Assembly (NCBI RefSeq): GCF_014269035.2
Contig: NZ_JABWRP020000002.1
Coordinates: 124,001 to 188,000, forward strand
Source of the DNA: Pseudomonas vlassakiae
GTDB taxonomy: Bacteria; Pseudomonadota; Gammaproteobacteria; Pseudomonadales; Pseudomonadaceae
Length of the DNA: 64,000 nt
Direction of reading: 5' to 3'
Shown: positions 43,361-51,046 of the stretch, piece by piece
Layout: the number at the start of each line of letters is the position of its first letter
Position numbering within the stretch: position 1 is the stretch's first letter
The notes under the pieces: generated by a model
Told to the model about the DNA's origin: nothing
Seen by the model: only the letters and a program-made list of their open reading frames with translations
The model's database searches: none
Position numbers and translations under genes: made by a program

Positions 43361-44564
43361 ACGAAACGCTTCGCAGTCCACTCACTGTTATATTTTATTG
43401 CTCCTCCTCATCAGTCTTCTGGGCGTGTTTCCGCTCGATGTGATTTTGCCCTCTGTGCCTTTGTTGGCCCGGGATTTTGGTGTCGATGCGCAGTACATTG
43501 CATACTCGATCAGCCTGTTCGCTGTCGGTGTCGCCATTTCGCAAACCATCATTGGTCCTCTTTCTGACCGAATGGGGCGAAAGCGTCTGCTGATAGCTGG
43601 TCTAGTGGTTTCCGTAGCGGGTGCGCTCGGGTGCATCCTCGCAACAAGTTACGGAGGTTTCATGTTGTTCCGTCTTCTACAGGCGGTGGGATGCGGGTGC
43701 TTCGTGCTTAGCCAGGCCCTGGTGCAGGATAAGTTCAGCGGCCATCAGCGCAATGCGATGCGTATCCTGATGACCAGTGCAAGTGGCTTGTTTATTTCTT
43801 TGTCGCCGCTTGCAGGCAGCGTGCTCCAGCAGTATTTCGGGTGGGCAGGCAGCTTTCAGGCCTTTGTGGTGCTAGCCGTTGTTGTGCTGCTGCTTTGCTT
43901 GAAATTGCTGCAAGAGAAACCGACAGCAAATAGCAGTGCAGGCGTATTAAATAGCTATCCGGTTTTGTTCAAGGACCGCGCTTTTCTCGTCAGCTCGCTA
44001 TTTTCATGCTTGGCATTCGCCTGCCATTTTTCATTTGTAGTCGTCTCCCCATTGCTGCTCATCGAACAGCTGGGCCTGACGGAGTTCGCCTTCTCCATGG
44101 TCTTTCTCGGATATGGGCTGGCGTACATGATCGGCGGATTCATTGCCAGCTGGCTGAATTGCCGCATGGGGATGCAGGCGCAGGTTGGTTGGGGATTTGC
44201 ACTCATCGGTCTGGCTGGGGTTGCTCTATGTCTGGTTGTTACCATGCATGAGCTTGGAGTTTTCAGCCTTCTGTTTCCATTGGTGCTCTGTACCATCGGT
44301 ACAACCATCGTTCGGCCAGCTGCAACAACCCATGCATTGGGCCGGCACCCAGAGCGGGCAGGTGCAGCAGCCTCACTCAACAATACGATGCTGTTTGCAT
44401 TCGGTGGCGGCGTCAGCATGCTGGTGGCTTCGATCAGCAGCAGCTTGCCGATGAGTCTGGCGCTGGGCTTTATTGCTTCCAGCTTTGCAGGCTGGTATTT
44501 GCTCGTCTATCTGCAAGGTTTGGAGCGTAAAGCGCAGATGGCTGCGGCCCCAGCGGGTATGTAA
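43353..44564 (+). CDS. MFS exporter, Bcr/CflA-like
   Basis: 403 residues from ATG 43353, with GAGGGGTGG just upstream. Twelve predicted membrane helices; MFS motif A is GPLSDRMGRKRLLIAG after TM2, and the drug:H+ antiporter family TM1 motif LDVILPSVPLLARDF is present. Last gene of the peptide-SagB-diiron cassette, so likely exports its product or gives self-protection. Composition begins to return toward the genome norm within this gene. Convergent with the sigma/FecR-like gene one base away. Confidence 0.9.
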   Translation: MNRRNASQSTHCYILLLLLISLLGVFPLDVILPSVPLLARDFGVDAQYIAYSISLFAVGVAISQTIIGPLSDRMGRKRLLIAGLVVSVAGALGCILATSYGGFMLFRLLQAVGCGCFVLSQALVQDKFSGHQRNAMRILMTSASGLFISLSPLAGSVLQQYFGWAGSFQAFVVLAVVVLLLCLKLLQEKPTANSSAGVLNSYPVLFKDRAFLVSSLFSCLAFACHFSFVVVSPLLLIEQLGLTEFAFSMVFLGYGLAYMIGGFIASWLNCRMGMQAQVGWGFALIGLAGVALCLVVTMHELGVFSLLFPLVLCTIGTTIVRPAATTHALGRHPERAGAAASLNNTMLFAFGGGVSMLVASISSSLPMSLALGFIASSFAGWYLLVYLQGLERKAQMAAAPAGM

Positions 44565-44565
44565 C

Positions 44566-45081
44566 TCACGCCCAGTAGCCAAACAACAACAGCGCCGCAA
44601 CACCCAAACCAACCGCCACCGAACACCCACCCACCGAAATCGCCGCCCGCCCTTGCCGATACCAGCCATCCTGCCCCAGCTCCCGCGCCGGGGGGAGCAG
44701 GCTGCGCCAGCGCAGCTCGGTATCATGAAACGCCTGCAAGTGCGCAGGCGCCGCATCCAGCCAGCGGCGAAAATCGATGCGCTCGCACGAGGTCACGTCA
44801 GGGCTCTGCAACCGCACATACCATTGCCCGGCCACACTGGCCAGCGCATCCCCGCGTGGTTGCGCCACCTGCAGTGCCTGGTTCATGTTGCGTTCGATGC
44901 TGAGCAGCGGGAGGTCGAGGCGTTTGGCGATGCTGGCAAAGTCCAGCTGATCGAGGCGGTTGAGCAGGAACACTTGCTGCACGCGTCGGGGCAGGCGCTT
45001 GAGTGCGAACAGCAGTTCATGCTCGGCAGCATGCTCACTGGAGGGCGTGGAGTGCTCAAGGGGCAGCAGCAGACGGCTCAT
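44566..45081 (-). CDS. Sigma region 4 / FecR N-terminal domain fusion with C-terminal membrane helix
   Basis: 171 residues; AAGGAG lies before ATG 45081. Residues about 20-72 resemble ECF sigma region 4 (LKRLPRRVQQVFLLNRLDQL...FASIAKRL). Residues 80-128 resemble the DUF4880/FecR N-terminal domain (FRRWLDAAPAHLQAFHDTELRW). Residues 148-169 form one membrane helix. Sigma region 2 is missing, so it cannot be an ordinary sigma factor. A candidate Fur box lies 67 bp upstream of the start. It may be a remnant of a fecI-fecR pair or a membrane-tethered DNA-binding or anti-sigma protein. Confidence 0.75.
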   Translation of the reverse strand: MSRLLLPLEHSTPSSEHAAEHELLFALKRLPRRVQQVFLLNRLDQLDFASIAKRLDLPLLSIERNMNQALQVAQPRGDALASVAGQWYVRLQSPDVTSCERIDFRRWLDAAPAHLQAFHDTELRWRSLLPPARELGQDGWYRQGRAAISVGGCSVAVGLGVAALLLFGYWA

Positions 45082-45147
45082 GGACAGCTCCTTGCTCGGG
45101 GTAGGGGTGGGGGCATCGTCCTTGATGCAGAAACAGCGTAGTCAAAA

Positions 45148-45162
45148 CGAGATTGATTCTCA
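45148..45162. promoter_or_regulatory. Candidate Fur box upstream of the sigma/FecR-like gene
   Basis: CGAGATTGATTCTCA; on the minus strand TGAGAATCAATCTCG resembles the TGAGAAT-N-ATTCTCA form of the Fur 7-1-7 motif. Placement 67 bp before the start is appropriate for promoter control. Confidence 0.5.
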
Positions 45163-45260
45163 AGTGCTGATTCCGCAAAGATTTGTAATGAGCGTTCACG
45201 CTCTGAAACACTTTTGCTATCATGCGCGCCATCAACGATCTTCATTAGCCTGAAGAGCCA

Positions 45261-45289
45261 AAAAAAATGACCCGGCAAAAAGCCGGGTC
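45261..45289 (-). terminator. Terminator of the PrrF small RNA
   Basis: On the minus strand TGACCCGGC-TTTTT-GCCGGGTCA is followed by eight Ts: a textbook rho-independent terminator, with 9-bp arms at 45268-45276 and 45281-45289. Confidence 0.93.
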
Positions 45290-45369
45290 AAAAACCGTGA
45301 TTAGCCTGATGAGGAGATAATCTGGAGCGACCTAAGCTCCGGGTTATCCAGCAGATCTTGCGATCAGCT
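45261..45369 (-). ncRNA. prrF: PrrF-type iron-responsive small RNA
   Basis: Read on the minus strand, a promoter TTGACT (45404-45399), 17 bp, ATTATT (45381-45376) with a Fur box over it leads to a transcript of about 109 nt that ends in a strong terminator. The transcript contains the conserved stretch ATCTCCTCATCAGGCTAATC (near 45299-45318), the part I remember as the target-pairing core of Pseudomonas PrrF. PrrF is made when iron is scarce and represses iron-protein mRNAs such as sodB, sdh and aconitase genes. Only one copy is in this window. Confidence 0.88.
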
Positions 45370-45377
45370 GAGTGCAA

Positions 45378-45392
45378 TAATAATCGTTATCA
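45378..45392 (-). promoter_or_regulatory. Fur box in the PrrF promoter
   Basis: TAATAATCGTTATCA matches the 7-1-7 Fur consensus TGATAAT-N-ATTATCA at 12 of 14 positions and covers the -10 box and part of the spacer, so Fe-Fur should block the promoter. Confidence 0.85.
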
Positions 45393-45511
45393 TTTGCCAG
45401 TCAAATGAATTTTCAGTTATCCGGTAAAAAATTTTTACCGGTGCGCTTCCTCATTCCGGTAGACGGGGCCTTTCGCCGGTATCCGGCCATCACGTTTCTC
45501 CCTTTTTTTGC

Positions 45512-45823
45512 CTATAAGCCGTTCTGCAGGGCGCGTCTGTGCTCCAGCAGGGCCCTGGCCATGTCGATCATGTGCATCAATGCGAACGTCAGCTCGCGGG
45601 TGCTGCCTTCCTGGTGGGTGGCGGTTTCGTGGGCGGTGGCGGCGGCGCAGCGCAGCAACTCGATGGCGTGGTCCTGGGCCTGCTCGGCGGAAACGCCCTC
45701 GTGCAGGGTCCAGATCCGGTTGTGCGCGCTGGGGCGCGTGGGGTTCGGATTAAGGTAGTAATCGAGCGCGCGGCGGGCCGCTTCGCTGTCGAGATCTGTT
45801 ACGTCGTCTTTCGGTGGTTTCAT
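45512..45823 (-). CDS. DUF6124 (DUF3077-like) small protein
   Basis: 103 residues from ATG 45823 (MKPPKDDVTDLDSEAARRAL); the frame extends upstream only over the divergent gene. The sequence, LDYYLNPNP...TLHEGVSAEQAQDHAIELLRCAAATAHETA...ELTFALMHMIDMARALLEH, matches a small helical family widespread in Pseudomonas. Function unknown. Divergent from the S24-type repressor gene. Confidence 0.8.
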   Translation of the reverse strand: MKPPKDDVTDLDSEAARRALDYYLNPNPTRPSAHNRIWTLHEGVSAEQAQDHAIELLRCAAATAHETATHQEGSTRELTFALMHMIDMARALLEHRRALQNGL

Positions 45824-45952
45824 CCTGATACCTGCGCAGGCCAATGGGAAAGGGTTCTGTCTGAGTTTAATACCTTGGGTATTCATGTGCTTTTCTAGAA
45901 ATAATACTGAATGTTTATTGAGCGCCAGAAGGCAGTCCGTATCGTGCCAGCG

Positions 45953-46618
45953 ATGAATATGGATAAATGGATTGCCCTCGTCCGTGACCGGATGGAGGAG
46001 TTGAAGCTCACTCAAGAGCAGCTTGCCGAGCGCGTTGGCGTGTCTCAAGGCAGCGTGGGGCATTGGGTGAACAAGCGGCGCCAGCCGAAGATCGAGTCGA
46101 TGAACCGCACGTTCGTCGAGATTGGCATGCCTCATTACAGCGTCAGCCTGCAGTTGCGCATTCAGGGGCAAGTGGGTGAGGAGCGTGGCAGCTACGAGGT
46201 GGATGACGACGATGACGAACTTGACCTCATGCAATACATCGTGTGTTTTCGCTACCCAGTGTTGGCGTGGGATGAGCTAGGTGCCGCAGAGGTTGTCGAG
46301 CCTGGCGTATTCGAACAGACGGACTACCTGGCCCAGGGCAAGGCGTTCTGGCTGACCGTGGAAAACGACACGATGAGTTCAGCCAGTGGCCGCAGTGTGC
46401 CGCAGGGCATGCGGATACTGGTGGATCCGGGGCTGGAGGTGGAGCCGGGGCGCTTGGTGATTGCCCGGCAGCCGGGGAAGACGGCGATTCTGCGTGAGCT
46501 GGCCGAGGAGGGTGGGCAGCAGTACCTGAAGGCACTGAACCGCAGTTATCCGACCCTGGTGTGTGAAGAGGGGTGCGAGTTTCTCGGGGTGGTCGTGCGG
46601 GTGCATGGGGTCTTCTAG
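45953..46618 (+). CDS. XRE/S24 LexA-like repressor with degenerate protease residues
   Basis: 221 residues if started at ATG 45953 (MNMDKWIALVRDRM); ATG 45911 is in frame but overlaps a TAATACT promoter-like box. N-terminal XRE helix-turn-helix (LTQEQLAERVGVSQGSVGHWVNKRR) and a C-terminal S24 domain. The usual nucleophile Ser is Thr (DTM, codon 46370-46372), the general-base Lys is Arg (AILREL, codon 46493-46495) and the Ala-Gly cleavage site reads Leu-Gly (WDELGAAEV). It should therefore not self-cleave in the SOS response. An acidic run (DDDDDELDL) lies in the linker. Confidence 0.85.
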   Translation: MNMDKWIALVRDRMEELKLTQEQLAERVGVSQGSVGHWVNKRRQPKIESMNRTFVEIGMPHYSVSLQLRIQGQVGEERGSYEVDDDDDELDLMQYIVCFRYPVLAWDELGAAEVVEPGVFEQTDYLAQGKAFWLTVENDTMSSASGRSVPQGMRILVDPGLEVEPGRLVIARQPGKTAILRELAEEGGQQYLKALNRSYPTLVCEEGCEFLGVVVRVHGVF

Positions 46619-46624
46619 ATTGCT

Positions 46625-46643
46625 GGGGCCGCGCAGCGGCCCC
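46625..46643. terminator. GC hairpin between the S24-type and liuD genes
   Basis: GGGGCCGC-GCA-GCGGCCCC sits between the convergent stops and is the only terminator-like structure for either. No U-run. Confidence 0.5.
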
Positions 46644-46651
46644 TGTATGCC

Positions 46652-48604
46652 TTACTCGGCCAGTTCGACCAACACCGTCCCTTCGCTGACCATATCCCCT
46701 TCCTGGCAGAAGAGCGCCTTCACCGTCCCGCCATGGGGCGCACGAATGCTGTGTTCCATCTTCATGGCTTCCAGCACCACCAGCGCCGTTCCGGCCTCCA
46801 CCACCTGGCCAGGTTCCACCAACACCCGCACGATGCTGCCGTTCATCGGCGCACCTAACCCACCCTGATGGCTGTGGCTGGCCTCGGCCTCGGCGACCGG
46901 GTCGAAGGCTTCGACGGCATGCACCTCGCCCTCCCAGCGCAGGAACAGTGTGCCGCCGCGAAGTACCGCCAGATAACGACGACGGATACCGTCTGCGTCA
47001 TGGCCCAGCTGTTCGCCCTCCAGCTGCCAGGTCGACGCGGCACTGCACTCCAGGGCAACCGCCTGGCTTTCACCACCACTGACCAGGTGCAGGCTGCTGC
47101 GCGCTGGCAGTCCCAGGCGCAGGCCATTGCGTTCGGCCCACGGGGAACGCGCATCGTCGGCGCGCTGGTGCGGCGGCTGGCCTTGCAGCCAGGCTTGTGC
47201 CGCGGCCTCCCAGAAGCCCGCAGGCAGTGCCTGGGGTGCTGGCAGCAGCACGTCCTGATGCCGGGGAATGAAGCCGGTATCCAGCTCGGCTGCGGCAAAG
47301 GACGGGTGGGCCAGGATGCGGCGCAGGAAGGTGATGTTGGTCTTCAGCCCGCCGATGGCGAACTCGTCGAGCATGGCCAGCAAGCGCAGGCGCGCCTGCT
47401 CGCGGTCCTGGCCCCAGGCGATCAGCTTGCCCAGCATCGGGTCGTAGAACGGCGACACCACGTCGCCTTCGCTGACCCCGCTGTCCACCCGGCGACCTTC
47501 GCCCGGTGCCGACTCGCGGTACAGCGTCAACGTACCGGTGGCCGGCAGGAATTCATTGGCCGGGTCCTCGGCATACAGCCGCACCTCGATGGCATGGCCG
47601 ATCAGCGGCACCTGTGCCTGGGTGATCGGCAGCGGCTCGCCGCAGGCCACGCGGATCTGCCAGGCCACCAGGTCGAGGCCGGTGATGGCTTCGGTGACCG
47701 GGTGCTCGACCTGCAGGCGGGTGTTCATCTCCATGAAGAAGAACTCGCCACGGGCGTCCAGCAGAAATTCGACGGTGCCCGCGCCGACATAGCCAATGGC
47801 TTGGGCCGCGCGCACCGCCGCTTCGCCCATGGCCCGACGCAACGCGGCGGACAGGCCCGGCGCTGGGGCTTCCTCAACGACCTTCTGATGGCGACGCTGG
47901 ATCGAGCAATCCCGCTCGTTGAGGTACAGGCAGTTGCCGTGCTGGTCGGCGAACACCTGGATTTCCACATGGCGTGGCTTGAGCACGTACTTTTCTACCA
48001 GCATGCGCGCATCGCCGAACGACGATTGCGCCTCACGCTGGGCCGAGGCCAGGGCGTCGGCCAGCTGGCTTTCGTCCTCGACCACTTTCATGCCCTTGCC
48101 GCCACCGCCGGCGCTGGCCTTGAGCAGCACCGGGTAGCCGATGCGCTCGGCGGCGGCGCGGAAGGTGTCCAGGTCCTGGGCTTCGCCGTGGTAGCCGGGC
48201 ACCAGTGGCACCCCGGCCGCTTCCATCAAGGCCTTGGCCGCCGACTTGCTGCCCATGGCATCGATGGCGCTGGCCGGTGGGCCGAGGAAGATCAGCCCGG
48301 CCTGTTCGACGGCGCGGGCAAAGCCGGCGTTCTCGGACAGGAAGCCATAGCCCGGGTGGATGGCCTGGGCGCCGCTGGCCTTGGCCGCAGCGAGAATCTT
48401 GTCGACCATCAGGTAACTGTCGGCGGCCTTGCTGCCGCCCAGGTCGACGCGAATATCCGCTTCGCGGCTGTGGCGGGCGTCACGGTCGGTGGCGCTGTGC
48501 ACGGCAACGGTGGTCAGGCCCATGGCCTTGGCGGTGCGCATGACCCGGCAGGCGATCTCGCCACGGTTGGCGACCAGCAGGGTGGTCAAAGCGGGGCGGC
48601 TCAT
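46652..48604 (-). CDS. liuD: Methylcrotonyl-CoA carboxylase biotin-containing alpha subunit
   Basis: 650 residues. Biotin carboxylase domain (1-450; KASAGGGGKGMKVV ATP loop, MNTRLQVEHPVTE) and a C-terminal biotinyl domain with the biotin lysine in LEAMKMEHSIRAP. It carboxylates biotin for transfer to 3-methylcrotonyl-CoA in leucine catabolism. The start overlaps the liuC stop (ATGA). The neighbouring carboxyltransferase liuB confirms the substrate class. Confidence 0.93.
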   Translation of the reverse strand: MSRPALTTLLVANRGEIACRVMRTAKAMGLTTVAVHSATDRDARHSREADIRVDLGGSKAADSYLMVDKILAAAKASGAQAIHPGYGFLSENAGFARAVEQAGLIFLGPPASAIDAMGSKSAAKALMEAAGVPLVPGYHGEAQDLDTFRAAAERIGYPVLLKASAGGGGKGMKVVEDESQLADALASAQREAQSSFGDARMLVEKYVLKPRHVEIQVFADQHGNCLYLNERDCSIQRRHQKVVEEAPAPGLSAALRRAMGEAAVRAAQAIGYVGAGTVEFLLDARGEFFFMEMNTRLQVEHPVTEAITGLDLVAWQIRVACGEPLPITQAQVPLIGHAIEVRLYAEDPANEFLPATGTLTLYRESAPGEGRRVDSGVSEGDVVSPFYDPMLGKLIAWGQDREQARLRLLAMLDEFAIGGLKTNITFLRRILAHPSFAAAELDTGFIPRHQDVLLPAPQALPAGFWEAAAQAWLQGQPPHQRADDARSPWAERNGLRLGLPARSSLHLVSGGESQAVALECSAASTWQLEGEQLGHDADGIRRRYLAVLRGGTLFLRWEGEVHAVEAFDPVAEAEASHSHQGGLGAPMNGSIVRVLVEPGQVVEAGTALVVLEAMKMEHSIRAPHGGTVKALFCQEGDMVSEGTVLVELAE

Positions 48605-49416
48605 GGGCGCGGCTCCTTCTTGTCGTCGGTTTGCCAGGCGGGGCGGCGTTTTTCCAGGAAGGCGCGCAGGCCCTCCTGGCCTTCGGCGCTGACGCGGATG
48701 CGGGCGATGGTGTTTTCGCAGTAGCGGCGCAGGGCCGGGCTGAGTTCGCCGTCGTCCACTTCGCGCAGCAGGTCCTTGGTGGCGCGCAGCGCTTGCGGGC
48801 TGTTCTGCAGCAGGTTGTTCACCCAGGCTTCGACCTGCGCGTCCAGTTCACTGGCTGGGTACACCTCGGCCAGCAGGCCCAGCTCGCGGGCCCGCACGCC
48901 GCTGAAACGCTCGGCGGTAAGGGCATAACGGCGTGCGGCGCGTTCGCCGATGGCCTTGACCACGAACGGGCTGATTACCGCCGGGGCCAGGCCGATGCGC
49001 ACTTCCGACAGGCAGAGTTGCGCGTCTTCGGCGCCAATGGCCATGTCGCAGCAGCTGATCAGGCCCAGCGCGCCGCCGAAGGCCGCGCCTTGCACCACGG
49101 CCAGGGTCGGCGCCTTGAGGCGGTGCAGGGCGTACATCAGTTCACCGAGCTCGCGGGCGTCATCGAGGTTGGTGTTGAAGTCCAGCTGCGCCGATTGCTG
49201 CATCCAGGCCAGGTCGGCGCCGGCGCTGAAGTGCCGGCCGCGGCCGCGCAGCAGCAGGAAGCGCACGCTGGCATCTTCGGCCAGTTGGTCGAGGGCAACG
49301 ATCAGTTCGCGGATCATCAGCGCGTTGAAGGCGTTGTTCTTGTCCTCGCGGCTCAGCCACAGGGTGGCGAAGCCGCGAGGGTCGCGGATCACTTCGAGGG
49401 TGCTGAAATCGCTCAT
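48601..49416 (-). CDS. liuC: Methylglutaconyl-CoA hydratase (crotonase family)
   Basis: 271 residues. Enoyl-CoA hydratase/isomerase fold with the oxyanion-hole segments HFSAGADLAWMQ and QGAAFGGALGLISCCDMAI. In the liu operon it hydrates 3-methylglutaconyl-CoA to HMG-CoA. Three bases follow liuB and four bases overlap liuD, indicating tight coupling. Confidence 0.92.
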   Translation of the reverse strand: MSDFSTLEVIRDPRGFATLWLSREDKNNAFNALMIRELIVALDQLAEDASVRFLLLRGRGRHFSAGADLAWMQQSAQLDFNTNLDDARELGELMYALHRLKAPTLAVVQGAAFGGALGLISCCDMAIGAEDAQLCLSEVRIGLAPAVISPFVVKAIGERAARRYALTAERFSGVRARELGLLAEVYPASELDAQVEAWVNNLLQNSPQALRATKDLLREVDDGELSPALRRYCENTIARIRVSAEGQEGLRAFLEKRRPAWQTDDKKEPRP

Positions 49417-49419
49417 GGA

Positions 49420-51027
49420 TCACATCCGGAAAATGCCGAAGCGGCTCTGTTCGATCGGGGCGTTCAGTGCGGCTGACAACGCCAGGCCGAGCACGTCGCG
49501 GGTTTGCGCCGGGTCGATGACACCGTCGTCCCACAGGCGGGCGCTGGAGTAGTAGGGGTGGCCCTGGTGCTCGTACTGGTCGAGGATCGGCTGCTTGAGC
49601 CTGGCCTCGTCTTCGGCGCTGAAGGCCTGGCCGCTGCGCTCGCTCTGCTCGCGCTTGACCTGGGCCAGCACCCCGGCGGCCTGCTCGGCGCCCATCACGC
49701 CAATCCGCGCATTGGGCCACATCCACAGGAAGCGCGGGTCGTAGGCGCGGCCGCACATGCCGTAGTTGCCCGCGCCGAAGCTGCCGCCGATGATCACCGT
49801 GAACTTCGGCACCTGGGCACAGGCCACGGCGGTGACCAGCTTGGCGCCGTGCTTGGCGATGCCGCCTTCCTCGTACTTCTTGCCGACCATGAAGCCGGTG
49901 ATGTTCTGCAGGAACAATAGCGGGATGCCGCGCTGGCAGGCCAGTTCGATGAAGTGCGCGCCTTTTTGCGCGGCTTCGGCGAAAAGGATGCCGTTGTTGG
50001 CCAGGATCGCCACCGGGTAGCCATGCAGGTGGGCGAAGCCGCACACCAGGGTGGTGCCGAACAGGGCCTTGAATTCATCGAACACCGAACCGTCGACCAG
50101 CCGCGCGATCACTTCGCGCACGTCGAACGGCTGCTTGGCATCGGCCGGGACCACACCATACAGCTCGTCGGCGGCATACAGGGGGGCCACCGGTGCCTGG
50201 CATTGCAGCTTGCCGAGCTTGTGCCAGTTGAGGTTGGCCACGCTGCGCCGGGCGATGGCCAAGGCGTGTTCATCGTTGTCGGCGTAGTGGTCGGCAACGC
50301 CGCTGGTGCGGCAATGCACATCGGCGCCGCCGAGGTCTTCGGCGCTGACCACTTCACCGGTGGCGGCTTTCACCAATGGCGGCCCGGCGAGGAAAATGGT
50401 CGCCTGCTGGCGCACCATGATCGCCTCGTCGGCCATGGCCGGCACATAGGCGCCGCCCGCCGTGCACGAGCCCATCACCACGGCGATCTGCGGGATGCCC
50501 AGCGCGCTCATGTTGGCCTGGTTGAAGAAGATCCGTCCGAAATGTTCACGGTCGGGGAACACTTCGTCCTGGCGCGGCAGGTTGGCGCCACCGGAATCGA
50601 CCAGGTAGATGCACGGCAGGCGGTTCTGCAGGGCAATGGTCTGCGCGCGCAAATGCTTCTTCACTGTCAGCGGGTAGTAGGAACCACCTTTGACCGTGGC
50701 GTCGTTGGCGACGATCATGCATTCCACGCCTTCGACGCGGCCGATGCCGGCGATCACCCCGGCGGCTGGCACGTCTTCGCCGTATACCTCATGGGCGGCC
50801 AGCTGGCCGATCTCGAGGAACGGCGAGCCCGGGTCGAGCAGGCGGTCGATGCGCTCGCGCGGCAGCAGCTTGCCACGCGAGGTATGCCGCTCCTGGGCCT
50901 TGGGCCCGCCGCCCTGGGCCACCTGGGCGAGCAGCCCGCGCAGGGCCTGGACCTGTTCGAGCATGGCCGCGCGGTTGCCGGCGAACTCCGCCGAACGCGG
51001 GTTGATCTGGGTGTGCAAGGTAGCCAT
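49420..51027 (-). CDS. liuB: Methylcrotonyl-CoA carboxylase carboxyltransferase beta subunit
   Basis: 535 residues, the usual length. Carboxyltransferase with [20 protein letters not shown] and [20 protein letters not shown], characteristic of MccB. Works with LiuD to make 3-methylglutaconyl-CoA. Nineteen bases after liuA. Confidence 0.95.
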   Translation of the reverse strand: MATLHTQINPRSAEFAGNRAAMLEQVQALRGLLAQVAQGGGPKAQERHTSRGKLLPRERIDRLLDPGSPFLEIGQLAAHEVYGEDVPAAGVIAGIGRVEGVECMIVANDATVKGGSYYPLTVKKHLRAQTIALQNRLPCIYLVDSGGANLPRQDEVFPDREHFGRIFFNQANMSALGIPQIAVVMGSCTAGGAYVPAMADEAIMVRQQATIFLAGPPLVKAATGEVVSAEDLGGADVHCRTSGVADHYADNDEHALAIARRSVANLNWHKLGKLQCQAPVAPLYAADELYGVVPADAKQPFDVREVIARLVDGSVFDEFKALFGTTLVCGFAHLHGYPVAILANNGILFAEAAQKGAHFIELACQRGIPLLFLQNITGFMVGKKYEEGGIAKHGAKLVTAVACAQVPKFTVIIGGSFGAGNYGMCGRAYDPRFLWMWPNARIGVMGAEQAAGVLAQVKREQSERSGQAFSAEDEARLKQPILDQYEHQGHPYYSSARLWDDGVIDPAQTRDVLGLALSAALNAPIEQSRFGIFRM

Positions 51028-51046
51028 GTGCGCCCGTCCCTTGTGC

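Noticed and set aside
44473..45141. Plus-strand frame opposite the sigma/FecR-like gene
   Set aside because: The minus-strand frame has an AAGGAG ribosome site and two recognisable domains; the plus frame has neither.
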